Assembly (NCBI RefSeq): GCF_001953635.1
Contig: NZ_MEJH01000002.1
Coordinates: 372,001-436,000, forward strand
Direction: 5' to 3'
DNA: 64,000 nt
Source: Alteromonas abrolhosensis
GTDB lineage: Bacteria; Pseudomonadota; Gammaproteobacteria; Enterobacterales; Alteromonadaceae
The notes under the pieces were generated by a model. That model saw only the letters and a program-made list of their open reading frames with translations. It was not told the DNA's origin and did no database searches. Within the stretch, counting starts at the first letter, position 1, and each line of letters begins with the position of its first letter. Shown one piece after another: positions 47,029 through 55,317 of this stretch. A program made the translations under genes and the position numbers.

Positions 47029-47889
47029 ATGAGCGAATCGTCGGAAAAGAAATCGTTAGGCCCACACTTCATTATTGTAGGCATTCTTCTTGTTGTTATT
47101 CTGGCTGTAGTGTTTTGGCCCAGCGACGAAGAACCCGAGCCTGTAGTTAATCCCGAAGCCGAAGTGACAGAACCAGAAGTAACGGCGCCAGAAGAACCTG
47201 AAGTATTTGAGCCTACGCAACCCGCACCGACTGTAGAGCTTGAAGAGAAGGACGATGTAGAACCGCTTCCAGAGCAAGTTGAGCCTGATCCGGAGCTACT
47301 TGATACTAGTGACCCAGCTGTAAAAGCCTCACTTATTGAAAGCTCGTCTGCAGGCGAAGAAACCGTAAACCGAATGCTGGTAGATGAAGGCCTTATCCAA
47401 CGTTTTGTGGTTTCAGTTACTAATCTAGCGAATGACGAGATGGCACCTAACCATCAGTTACTTACGCCTCCAGAGCAGAGTTTCCGCGTATACTCTCAAG
47501 CGGGTAAACAGTGGATAGATGCTGCAAGTTATAAGCGCTATACACCGTATGTGGATATGCTGGAATCATTCAATAATGAAGCGCTACTTAACATCTACGG
47601 TATTTATAAAGGCGACATTCAAGCTAAATATGCAGAGATTGGAAATCCAGACCAAGACTTCAACAGCGTTTTGTTAGAAGCTATTGATCAGCTTCTTGAT
47701 ACACCTGAAGTACCAGTTCCTGTTGAAGTGTACACCGACTCTGTAGCGTATAAATATGCTGATGATCGTTTGGAAAACCTTAGTGAGCCACAAAAACAAT
47801 TGCTTCGCACAGGTCCAGACAATATGCGCCGCATTAAAGCGAAACTTCGCGAACTAAAAGTATTGGTTGAAGAGCGTGGATCTAACTAG
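47029..47889 (+). CDS. DUF3014-domain membrane-anchored protein
   Basis: 286 residues from the ATG at 47029 (GCGGAG upstream). An N-terminal membrane helix (about 14-33, FIIVGILLVVILAVVFW) is followed by a Pro/Glu-rich spacer of ~60 residues (EVTEPEVTAPEEPEVFEP) and a helical domain beginning EPDPELLDTSDPAVKASLIE. That domain is the start of DUF3014 as I know it. The acidic Pro-rich spacer could reach into the periplasm. No function is established. The following DUF1285 gene begins 14 bp before its stop, and the two families are often neighbours. Confidence 0.82.
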   Translation: MSESSEKKSLGPHFIIVGILLVVILAVVFWPSDEEPEPVVNPEAEVTEPEVTAPEEPEVFEPTQPAPTVELEEKDDVEPLPEQVEPDPELLDTSDPAVKASLIESSSAGEETVNRMLVDEGLIQRFVVSVTNLANDEMAPNHQLLTPPEQSFRVYSQAGKQWIDAASYKRYTPYVDMLESFNNEALLNIYGIYKGDIQAKYAEIGNPDQDFNSVLLEAIDQLLDTPEVPVPVEVYTDSVAYKYADDRLENLSEPQKQLLRTGPDNMRRIKAKLRELKVLVEERGSN

Positions 47890-48469
47890 ATTCCAACAAC
47901 AGCTAAAGGGCACGTCGTCAAAAACGCGCCCTTTGCCTCCGGTTGATAAGTGGAACCCTGATTTTTGCGGCGACATAAATCTAACCATAGCTCTCGATGG
48001 CAGATGGTTTTACGAAGGTAGTCCTATTGGACGCGCAAGCCTTGTTCAGCTATTTGCCTCTGTGTTGAAGCGTGAAGACGACAAGTACTTCTTAGTCACC
48101 CCCGTTGAAAAAGTGGGAATAACTGTCGAAGACACGCCATTTATTGTTACCCAATGGCGAAAAGAAAAAGACGACACGGCGAGCGGTGATACCTATATAT
48201 TCACCACCCAAACAGACGACATCGTACGATTAGAACATTCGGATCAGCTTGAGCTTCGCGTTCCCCCCAAAGCAATCCAAGATCCTCAGGCCACCGCCAT
48301 TCCCTATCTACGCGTTCGCACAAACCTGTGGGCGAGGCTGCATCAAAACGCCTACTATCAACTACTTGAACAAGCCGAAGAGCAACCAAGTAAATCAGGT
48401 ACGCAATTTACCATTCAATCAAACGGCGTAACGTTTGTACTAGGGGAAGTTGATCACCAGTCCAACTAG
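47876..48469 (+). CDS. DUF1285-family protein
   Basis: About 197 residues, soluble. The family signature is clear: WNPDFCGDINLTIALDGRWF then YEGSPIGRASLVQLFASVLK and YFLVTPVEKVGITVEDTPF. Its fold is beta-rich and the biological role is unknown. The start codon is not ATG: GTG at 47876 gives VDLTRFQQQLKG and fits the family, while TTG at 47867 is also in frame. Translation is probably coupled to the DUF3014 gene. Confidence 0.85.
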   Translation: MDLTRFQQQLKGTSSKTRPLPPVDKWNPDFCGDINLTIALDGRWFYEGSPIGRASLVQLFASVLKREDDKYFLVTPVEKVGITVEDTPFIVTQWRKEKDDTASGDTYIFTTQTDDIVRLEHSDQLELRVPPKAIQDPQATAIPYLRVRTNLWARLHQNAYYQLLEQAEEQPSKSGTQFTIQSNGVTFVLGEVDHQSN

Positions 48470-48619
48470 GGCTCTTTCCTTTATATTTTTAAGTATTCGG
48501 CGAATAAATGTTATTCATCACTAATAATTTGCCGTTGACGGCGCTTTATTTTGCGTTCTGTGACTGACTGCATTACATTCGATATAGTCTATAAAACAAC
48601 CAACAAGAAGACCTATATC

Positions 48620-49912
48620 ATGAACAAGCCGTTGATTACGCTGGCTATTGCCAGTGCCTTACTTTCATCACCCTTTTCTACTAAAGCCGACACGCTTATA
48701 CATGCCGGGAAAGTGTTTACTGGTACATCAAAAAACCTACAGGAAAATGTCACCATTGTGGTGGAAGACAATAAAATCAAGGCGGTTAAAAAAGGGTTTG
48801 CTGAAGCCCAAGAAGGCGACACTGTCATCGATTTAAGGTCGTCAACCGTTATGCCTGGACTGATGGACATGCACGTTCATTTATCGTCGCAGCACGGTGG
48901 GCCACAAACGTATCTGGAGCGCTTTTCACTTAATGAAGCCGACTATGCATTACGTGCGGCGAACTACGCTAAGATTACGCTGGATTCAGGTTTCACCACG
49001 GTTCGTAATTTAGGGGATGGTTACAACGAAACGGTTGCGCTAAGGAATGCTATTAGTAAAGGCTATGCTACAGGTCCGCGAATCTATACCGTTGCCAAAT
49101 CTATTGCCACTACAGGCGGACACGCCGATCCAAGTAATGGCTTATCTCATTTACTTCGCCCAGACGTAGGCCCTAAGCAAGGTGTGGTTAATGGCGAAGC
49201 TGAAGCCCGTGAAGCAGTAAGAACTCGCTACCAAGATGGTGCGGACTTAATCAAGATCACCGCAACCGGCGGCGTATTGAGCGTTGCTAAAAGCGGCCAA
49301 AACCCACAATTCATGACCGATGAATTAGAAGCAATTGTTGAAACTGCAAAAGACTACGGTATGACAGTGGCGGTGCACGCGCATGGGAAAGAGGGCATGA
49401 AGCGGGCTATTGAAGCCGGTGTAGATTCTATCGAACACGGTACTTATATGGATGACGAAATCCGCAAATTAATGAAGAAGCACGGCACCTACTATGTACC
49501 AACGATACTGGCAGGAAAGTTCGTAGCAGACAAAGCCAAAATTGATGGCTTCTTTCCGGAATTGGTGCGCCCGAAAGCTGCAGCCATTGGCCCGCTTATC
49601 CAAAATACCTTTGAACAAGCACATAAAGCAGGCGTAAAAATTGCTTTTGGTACAGACAGTGGTGTATCAGCCCACGGCGACAATGCGCAAGAGTTCTCAT
49701 TAATGGTTGAAGCCGGTATGAAGCCTGCCGACGCGCTGCTAAGTGCCACCGTGAATAGCGCGAATTTACTAGGTATCAGCGATATTCTTGGCACGCTGGA
49801 AGAGGGTAAGTTGGCTGATATTGTCGCGGTTCAAGGCAATCCGCTTGACGATATATCGCTTATGGAAAGCGTGTCTTTTGTGATGAAAGACGGAGTCGTT
49901 TACAAGCAGTAG
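48620..49912 (+). CDS. Exported metal-dependent amidohydrolase
   Basis: A 430-residue protein from the ATG at 48620, with a signal peptide (about 1-23, ending STKAD). TIM-barrel amidohydrolase motifs are in order: MDMHVHL (two metal histidines), the likely carboxylated lysine in [30 protein letters not shown] and [11 protein letters not shown]. This is the imidazolonepropionase/prolidase-like branch, whose exported members in marine bacteria hydrolyse dipeptides such as Xaa-Pro or other amides. The frame extends upstream to 48551, but no signal peptide would result from that start. Followed by the VTT-domain gene after 24 bp. Confidence 0.9.
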   Translation: MNKPLITLAIASALLSSPFSTKADTLIHAGKVFTGTSKNLQENVTIVVEDNKIKAVKKGFAEAQEGDTVIDLRSSTVMPGLMDMHVHLSSQHGGPQTYLERFSLNEADYALRAANYAKITLDSGFTTVRNLGDGYNETVALRNAISKGYATGPRIYTVAKSIATTGGHADPSNGLSHLLRPDVGPKQGVVNGEAEAREAVRTRYQDGADLIKITATGGVLSVAKSGQNPQFMTDELEAIVETAKDYGMTVAVHAHGKEGMKRAIEAGVDSIEHGTYMDDEIRKLMKKHGTYYVPTILAGKFVADKAKIDGFFPELVRPKAAAIGPLIQNTFEQAHKAGVKIAFGTDSGVSAHGDNAQEFSLMVEAGMKPADALLSATVNSANLLGISDILGTLEEGKLADIVAVQGNPLDDISLMESVSFVMKDGVVYKQ

Positions 49913-49936
49913 AGAAAATAAAGTGGTAGGGATTAC

Positions 49937-50527
49937 ATGGAACTAGGTAAAAAGGTTAAGCACAAAACCAAAAAACTTGTCGATTCTAAGCATATGTTAA
50001 AGGGCATCACTCTTGCCTCATTTTTAGAATCAACCATTGTTCCCATACCACTAGAAGCCGTAATGGTGCCACTAATGCAAGCAAGACGAGAGTCGCTTTG
50101 GCAAATTGCATTGATGGCCACCATAGGCTGCGTGATTGGCGCAGTCTTCGGCTATGCTCTTGGCTATTATCTTTTCGATATGGTTGGTCAGTGGCTTATA
50201 GATACTTTTTTCAGCCAGGAACAATTTGATAATGTTAAACAGCAAATGCAAAACCAAGGATTTTGGTTTGTAATGACTCTAGGTATTGCCCCAATTCCGT
50301 TTCAGGTTGCTATGCTTGCAGCAGGGGCTACCCAATATTCACTCCCGCTTTTTCTTTTAGCCACTGTCATCGCACGTTCAATTCGCTATTTTGGCCTTGC
50401 AGTTGTGGTCTATTACACAGGAGACAAGGCAGAACAGTTAATTAAACGCTACAAAATGAGAGCGGTTATCGCTATCACAGCTGCGGTGCTTCTAATATGG
50501 TGGCTGTCAAATTTACTCAGCCAGTAA
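49937..50527 (+). CDS. VTT (SNARE-associated/DedA-like) membrane protein, YqaA type
   Basis: A 196-residue inner-membrane protein with about five helices. The VTT-domain marks are visible: FLESTIVPIPLEAVMVPLM near the N-terminus, GYALGYYLF, and the later GIAPIPFQVAMLAAGA re-entrant segment with RSIRYFGLA. DedA/VTT proteins are tied to lipid scrambling or undecaprenyl phosphate recycling and membrane homeostasis. The role of this subgroup is not known. AGGGA lies six bases before the ATG. Confidence 0.87.
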   Translation: MELGKKVKHKTKKLVDSKHMLKGITLASFLESTIVPIPLEAVMVPLMQARRESLWQIALMATIGCVIGAVFGYALGYYLFDMVGQWLIDTFFSQEQFDNVKQQMQNQGFWFVMTLGIAPIPFQVAMLAAGATQYSLPLFLLATVIARSIRYFGLAVVVYYTGDKAEQLIKRYKMRAVIAITAAVLLIWWLSNLLSQ

Positions 50528-50637
50528 ACCTAAATTCCCTTGCTTTATATACGCTTACCAATGGGGTAGGCGGCAATTCATAATAAATGGAACCCAAATT
50601 TTAAATTAACATGATAGATTTTTTGAACTTTACATTT

Positions 50638-50656
50638 GATAATGATTCTTATTTGC
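50638..50656. promoter_or_regulatory. Candidate Fur box
   Basis: GATAATGATTCTTATTTGC matches the first nine bases of the classic Fur consensus exactly. In the 7-1-7 model (TGATAAT-N-ATTATCA), 12 of 14 positions agree when read from 50637. It lies 33-51 bp upstream of the first small gene, a normal promoter position. Confidence 0.7.
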
Positions 50657-50688
50657 ACTAGTGTTATAAAAAAACAGGAGGTGCTTAT

Positions 50689-51150
50689 ATGAATGTTCAG
50701 CGACTGTGCCCGGTTTACAGAAAGTGGCTACAGCTAAACCCTTCAAATGCGAGACAGCATCGCTATGCTATGCAAGCGCAGACGCAGCAGGCCCATCAAC
50801 AGGGTAAATTGGATTACGCTAGAGAATTAGGTTATCAGACCTTTGAAGCGGCGAAGGTTATCCTTAACGCGCTGCAGCCCACATCATCGCAAAAGGTTAG
50901 CGTGGTACAAGAGGACGTACTCGCGTTTGGCACTATGGGCATGTACTTATCTTCTTTGCTAGCTCAAGAGCACAAAAAACAAGAGTCTCATGCAATTTTG
51001 CAGGAGTGCCAACAGCAGTTAATTGCCATATTACCTTTGCATGCCACTAATCCGTCTGTATGTAAGCTGATAGCCGCCATTCAGCACACGGTTGAGCAAA
51101 CCTATGAACCTCAAAATAGCAGGCAGCTCGCGTCTGCTGCCCTGCATTAA
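50689..51150 (+). CDS. Helical protein of unknown function behind a Fur box
   Basis: 153 residues, predicted almost wholly helical and Gln-rich (QAQTQQAHQQGKLDYARELG, then a second half with AQEHKKQESHAILQECQQQ). The A-x-x-x-G-x-x-x-x-A pattern near residues 30-55 is reminiscent of TPR-like helix pairs, but I recognise no family. AGGAGG is nine bases before the ATG. The Fur box upstream suggests expression under iron limitation, together with the 62-residue gene that starts 21 bases later. Confidence 0.65.
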   Translation: MNVQRLCPVYRKWLQLNPSNARQHRYAMQAQTQQAHQQGKLDYARELGYQTFEAAKVILNALQPTSSQKVSVVQEDVLAFGTMGMYLSSLLAQEHKKQESHAILQECQQQLIAILPLHATNPSVCKLIAAIQHTVEQTYEPQNSRQLASAALH

Positions 51151-51171
51151 ATCAAACAGTTGAAGGAGCGA

Positions 51172-51360
51172 ATGATGATGTCGAAACAAATCTCAAACGA
51201 AGACGGCTTTGTCTCTTTAAGCGTAAGAGCATCTGTACTTCAAGAAATGCTTAAAGGTGAAGTTCTCCACATGACAGACGTTCACTGCAATTGTGCGCAT
51301 AGCAAACGTACGCTTCAAAGCTTGCTTTTACAAGCCGTTGCAGACAGTTCAGAACGTTAA
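51172..51360 (+). CDS. Small Cys-containing protein, second gene of the Fur-box pair
   Basis: About 62 residues. Three consecutive ATG codons (51172, 51175, 51178) follow AAGGAG; the second or third gives the best spacing. The sequence has an N-terminal beta/helix part (FVSLSVRASVLQEMLKGEVL) and then HMTDVHCNCAHSKRTLQSLL, with a His/Cys cluster (H-C-N-C-A-H) that could bind iron or another metal. It is too small for an enzyme. I recognise no family. Its position after the Fur box suggests an iron-related regulatory or chaperone role. Confidence 0.6.
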   Translation: MMMSKQISNEDGFVSLSVRASVLQEMLKGEVLHMTDVHCNCAHSKRTLQSLLLQAVADSSER

Positions 51361-51476
51361 TCTGAAACGCTAGCTTGTAAGCGCAGAATACAGACAGGCG
51401 CAAAACGGAACATAACTTGATACAGGATAAGTCACTATATCGTTTTTGTTTTGCAATTAAGCTATGAGAGGGCACC

Positions 51477-52280
51477 GTGGAACTTTCGTCTAAATGGAAA
51501 GAGATAACCGCTAGAGCGGGATATAGCGCCAAAACAGTCATGTACGTTATGCTTGGTGTCTTCATTCTTACATCTGTATTTACAGCGCTAAACCGTGAAA
51601 AAGCCTCTCAGTCCAATGTCTTTATTACACTTAAAGAGCAACCACTCGGGCAAATTTTTCTAGGAGTTCTTGTTTTCGGCCTAGTGTGTTATGCCTGCTG
51701 GCGTTGGCTACAGATTTTTATTGCCGACAAATCAGACGACGACAGTTTGTTCATTCACATTATAAATAAGCTGTTCTTCTTGATATCAGGCGCGTTCTAT
51801 TTTGTTGCTGCTTACGCAGGGGGTAAAACCTTATTAGAAGTACAAAGTAGCTCTTCATCCCAAGGTAGTGGAAAGAAGGTGAGTGAATTTCTAATGCAAT
51901 ACGAATGGGGGCTATTGCTTGTGGCCGCAATCGGGCTTTGCATCATTATATTTGCCGTTGTCCAGTTCAAACATGCTTACACTGCAGACTTTTTACAGAA
52001 GTTTTCACTACACGCTTTAAATCAGCGTATTAGCAAGAGTGTGAAAATAACTGGTCGCCTGGGGTATACCGCAAGAGGGGTCGTTTATTTCTTAGTAGGT
52101 GGTTTTTTTATTCTTGCTGCCATATTAAGTAACCCATCGCAAGCAGGTGGATTACAAAAAGCACTAGAAACTCTAATGGAGCAGCCCTTCGGCCCTTATC
52201 TCATTGCCGCCGTAGGCGCAGGCTTTGTTATGTTCGGTCTTTATTGTGCGCTAGAAGCGAAATACAGAAACGTAGAGTAG
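51477..52280 (+). CDS. DUF1206-family membrane protein
   Basis: A 267-residue inner-membrane protein with six helices in three repeated pairs. Each repeat opens with a related motif: ARAGYSAKTVMYVMLGVF, the middle part FLISGAFYFVAAYAG, and GRLGYTARGVVYFLVGGFF. That repeat structure identifies DUF1206, whose function is unknown. The start is GTG with GAGAGGG upstream. It seems to be transcribed alone and ends next to the tusA terminator. Confidence 0.85.
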   Translation: MELSSKWKEITARAGYSAKTVMYVMLGVFILTSVFTALNREKASQSNVFITLKEQPLGQIFLGVLVFGLVCYACWRWLQIFIADKSDDDSLFIHIINKLFFLISGAFYFVAAYAGGKTLLEVQSSSSSQGSGKKVSEFLMQYEWGLLLVAAIGLCIIIFAVVQFKHAYTADFLQKFSLHALNQRISKSVKITGRLGYTARGVVYFLVGGFFILAAILSNPSQAGGLQKALETLMEQPFGPYLIAAVGAGFVMFGLYCALEAKYRNVE

Positions 52281-52321
52281 AAACTTAAATGAAAGGCGCT
52301 AACAGCCTAAATTTGAAAGAT

Positions 52322-52346
52322 AAAAAGGCGCTTAAGCGCGCCCTTT
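52322..52346 (-). terminator. Intrinsic terminator overlapping the tusA 3' end
   Basis: On the minus strand AAAGGGCGC, a GCTTAA loop, and GCGCCTTT form a stem with one bulged G, followed by U residues. The tusA stop codon lies inside the structure. Confidence 0.8.
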
Positions 52347-52592
52347 CTTAATAACGTATTGGTAAGGCATAGTCTCAGTTTGAGACGCAACCAGCGTATG
52401 CTCCATAAAGCGGCAAAAGCTAGGAATATCTCTGGCCGTGGAAGGGTCATCGGCTGTCACCGACAGAGTCTCTCCATCGGCCAGCTTTCGAATATTCAGA
52501 CGCACCATCATTACAGGCTCAGGGCAACGAAGTCCTAGTGCATCTAAATGCTGACTGGCTGCGCTGAATACGCTCTCAAAATCAGATGCCAT
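52332..52592 (-). CDS. tusA: TusA-family sulfurtransferase
   Basis: An 86-residue SirA/TusA-fold protein. The persulfide cysteine sits in [12 protein letters not shown], the hallmark of TusA. TusA accepts sulfur from IscS and passes it to TusBCD for tRNA 2-thiouridine, and it also feeds other sulfur routes. The start at 52592 gives MASDFESVF; the frame is open for 14 more codons inside pyrE. The first 11 bp overlap the end of pyrE, an unusual partnership. The two are probably transcribed together from rph. Confidence 0.88.
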   Translation of the reverse strand: MASDFESVFSAASQHLDALGLRCPEPVMMVRLNIRKLADGETLSVTADDPSTARDIPSFCRFMEHTLVASQTETMPYQYVIKKGRA

Positions 52593-53223
52593 AGTTTTCA
52601 CGGTAGGTGTTAATGGCGCCAATTTCGCTTTCAAAACCGCCTTTCTCAGTCAGATAAGCTACCACATCGGCAAGCGATACAATAGAGATAACCTGAGTGC
52701 CAAAATCGCGCTCCACTTCTTGAATGGCTGACAGTTCGCCATTACCGCGCTCTTGTCTGTCTAGCGCAATCAGTACGCCAGACAAGCTAGCCTGCTGCTG
52801 CTCGATTAAGGTCATCGACTCGCGAATTGCCGTACCCGCCGTGATCACGTCATCCACCAGCATAACCTTACCTTCTAGCGGGCTGCCAACCAGATTGCCG
52901 CCTTCTCCGTGGGTTTTCGCTTCTTTGCGATTGAAGCAATAAGGCACGTCTAGGTTGTGGCTATCGGCAAGCGCTACAGCGGTAGTTGTAGCAATAGGAA
53001 TGCCCTTATAAGCTGGACCGAAAAGTACATCGAACTCGACGCCTGCGTCCATTAGCGCGTCAGCGTAAAAACGCCCTAACTTAGCCAAATCGCCGCCGCG
53101 ATTAAACAAGCCTGCATTGAAAAAGTACGGGCTAACGCGGCCTGACTTTAAAGTAAATTCGCCAAATTTCAGTACGCCACGCTCAATGGCAAACTCGATA
53201 AAATCACGCTGAAACGCTTTCAT
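52582..53223 (-). CDS. pyrE: Orotate phosphoribosyltransferase
   Basis: A 213-residue enzyme, the same length as E. coli PyrE. It joins orotate and PRPP to make OMP, the fifth step of pyrimidine synthesis. The PRPP-binding motif is [17 protein letters not shown], and the flexible-loop region [13 protein letters not shown] is complete. It follows rph by 57 bp, as in E. coli, where an attenuator in the rph-pyrE gap responds to UTP. I do not see a clear terminator hairpin in this gap. Confidence 0.97.
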   Translation of the reverse strand: MKAFQRDFIEFAIERGVLKFGEFTLKSGRVSPYFFNAGLFNRGGDLAKLGRFYADALMDAGVEFDVLFGPAYKGIPIATTTAVALADSHNLDVPYCFNRKEAKTHGEGGNLVGSPLEGKVMLVDDVITAGTAIRESMTLIEQQQASLSGVLIALDRQERGNGELSAIQEVERDFGTQVISIVSLADVVAYLTEKGGFESEIGAINTYRENYGI

Positions 53224-53280
53224 GATGACCTCTTAATTTCTAATTTACGCGTTGCTTCTAATTACGTTTCGATGACTCGC

Positions 53281-53994
53281 TTACGCTAGCGCCGCTTTTT
53301 GAATGTCGAACAATTCACGTAAGCCGTGCTTACCAATTTTAAGCATTTCGTCGAGCTCTTCAAACGAGAACGGTTCGCCCTCTGCAGTACCTTGAACTTC
53401 AATCAGCTTACCGGTTTCGGTCATTACGATGTTCATGTCTGTTTCTGCCTCAGAGTCTTCGGTGTACTCAAGGTCAGCGATTGGCGTACCTTCGTAAATA
53501 CCCACAGATAGGGCAGCAATCATATGCTTAAGCGGGTTAGTTTTGATAATGCCTTTTGCACGCATATAAGTAAGTGCATCAACAAGAGCCACACACGCAC
53601 CGGTGATTGACGCTGTGCGCGTACCGCCATCAGCCTGAATTACGTCGCAGTCTAACGTAATGGTGTTTTCACCTAGTAGCTTCAAATCGACCGCCGCGCG
53701 TAGTGAACGAGCAATTAGACGCTGAATTTCCAGCGTGCGGCCGCCTTGTTTACCGCGCGCGGCTTCACGGCCGCTTCGCGTATGAGTAGCACGTGGCAAC
53801 ATGCTGTACTCAGCCGTAATCCAGCCCTTACCTTGTCCCTTCATAAAACGAGGCACACCCTCTTCTACCGTCGCATTGCATAACACCTTAGTGTTACCGA
53901 ACTCTACAAGAACAGAGCCTTCTGCGTGACAAGTATATTGGCGAGTAATAGTAACAGGGCGAATTTGACTGGCGGTTCTGCCGCTTGGACGCAT
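53281..53994 (-). CDS. rph: Ribonuclease PH
   Basis: A 237-residue phosphorolytic exoribonuclease that trims the 3' ends of tRNA precursors. It begins [18 protein letters not shown], with family motifs GEGVPR-like [31 protein letters not shown] and [15 protein letters not shown] (acidic metal-binding residues). The ATG at 53994 has GGAG upstream and matches the E. coli start; an ATG at 54006 is also in frame. First gene of the rph-pyrE-tusA set and divergent from yicC, the same neighbourhood as in E. coli. Confidence 0.97.
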   Translation of the reverse strand: MRPSGRTASQIRPVTITRQYTCHAEGSVLVEFGNTKVLCNATVEEGVPRFMKGQGKGWITAEYSMLPRATHTRSGREAARGKQGGRTLEIQRLIARSLRAAVDLKLLGENTITLDCDVIQADGGTRTASITGACVALVDALTYMRAKGIIKTNPLKHMIAALSVGIYEGTPIADLEYTEDSEAETDMNIVMTETGKLIEVQGTAEGEPFSFEELDEMLKIGKHGLRELFDIQKAALA

Positions 53995-54294
53995 AGTGTT
54001 CTCCACAACGTAAGTGCTTAAAAAAGAGTAGCGTTTACAGGTTTTTCTGGCGATGTGTGAGCAAATAGCCCAATACGCTGTGAAAACCTATCGATTCGAT
54101 GAAGCTACGAAATTGCGCCTAAGTATAACGCAATACCCGTAGCCGTTAAAAACGAACTTTACATGTTTGCTTATCGAATTACGTAAATGTGCGCTAATAT
54201 ACAAATTACAAGAAATCCTGCCGGGGATATTAACGTATACAACACGACGTTCGGGTTGTTTTTGCAGGCTTTCAGTTAAATTTAAAGGATATGT

Positions 54295-55158
54295 ATGATT
54301 TACAGCATGACAGCGTTTGCACGCGTAGAAACGAAAAAAGAGTGGGGCTCAGCCGTATGGGAAATACGCTCGGTCAACCAACGATTTTTAGAAACCTACT
54401 TTCGCCTTCCGGAACAATTCCGGTCATTGGAACCAGTTTTACGTGAACGTTTCCGCAAGAAGCTGGCGCGAGGCAAGGTGGAATGTGCGCTACGTTTTAC
54501 CGCGAACGATGCTGCTGTAACCAAGCTAAGCTTAAACGAAGAGTTGGCGAAACAAGTGCTTCACGCCGCTGACTGGGTACAATCCCATGGCCAATCCACG
54601 GGTGTAAACCCACTAGACGTTTTGCGCTGGCCTGGCGTAATTGCCGCTGAAGAAGCCGACATGGATACTATTCACGGTGATGTTATGGCGGCGTTCGACC
54701 AAGCATTAAACGACTTTATCAGTGCCCGTGCTACCGAGGGTGAAGCTCTTAAAGGTATGATTACGCAGCGCCTTGATGCCATTGAAGTTGAAGCAGAAAA
54801 AGTAGCCGCGCGTATGCCTGAAATTATGGTGTGGCAGCGAGAAAAAGTGCAGGCGCGCTTTGAAGAAGCAAAAGTAGAGCTAGATCCGGGTCGCTTCGAA
54901 CAAGAAATGATCATGCTTGCGCAAAAAGTCGATGTTGCCGAAGAATTAGATCGCCTAAATGCTCACGTAAAAGAAACCCGCAACATACTTAAAAAGGGTG
55001 GGGCTGTAGGTCGTCGCTTAGACTTTATGATGCAGGAGTTCAATCGTGAGTCGAACACCTTAGGCTCAAAATCTATTAATACGGACATCACCCAATCAGC
55101 CGTTGAACTTAAGGTGTTGATTGAGCAAATGCGCGAACAAATTCAGAATATTGAATAA
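54295..55158 (+). CDS. yicC: YicC-family endoribonuclease
   Basis: A 287-residue protein, the same length as E. coli YicC. The N-terminal part (MIYSMTAFARVE, then SVNQRFLETYFRLPEQFRSLE) and the C-terminal DUF1732-type part (DVAEELDRLNAHVKE, GRRLDFMMQEFNRESNTLGS) are both clear. YicC is an RNase linked in E. coli to decay of the small RNA RyhB. AAGGAT lies seven bases before the ATG. Divergent from rph with about 300 bp between them. Confidence 0.95.
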   Translation: MIYSMTAFARVETKKEWGSAVWEIRSVNQRFLETYFRLPEQFRSLEPVLRERFRKKLARGKVECALRFTANDAAVTKLSLNEELAKQVLHAADWVQSHGQSTGVNPLDVLRWPGVIAAEEADMDTIHGDVMAAFDQALNDFISARATEGEALKGMITQRLDAIEVEAEKVAARMPEIMVWQREKVQARFEEAKVELDPGRFEQEMIMLAQKVDVAEELDRLNAHVKETRNILKKGGAVGRRLDFMMQEFNRESNTLGSKSINTDITQSAVELKVLIEQMREQIQNIE

Positions 55159-55245
55159 GTTAGCCTTTAACAGTTTTTTATCTACCTAAAAGGCTGGTGC
55201 CTTCAAATGTTGCGTGCAGCTTTTGAGAGGTAGCAAAATAGCCCC

Positions 55246-55271
55246 TAAGTGGTGACTGCTGTCACCACTTA
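55246..55271. terminator. Perfect hairpin between convergent yicC and porin genes
   Basis: Arms TAAGTGGTGAC (55246-55256) and GTCACCACTTA (55261-55271) with a TGCT loop. U-runs are weak on both sides, so it may terminate inefficiently or only protect 3' ends. Confidence 0.55.
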
Positions 55272-55317
55272 CTTCCTGCTTTATTCAAACCTATTTTTTG
55301 CGAATTGTTTGAAATGC

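Noticed and set aside
54235..54262. Stem-loop with U-run (ACAAC / GTTGT arms) upstream of yicC that could be an attenuator.
   Set aside because: The stem is short with an internal mismatch and no leader peptide is seen; more likely chance.
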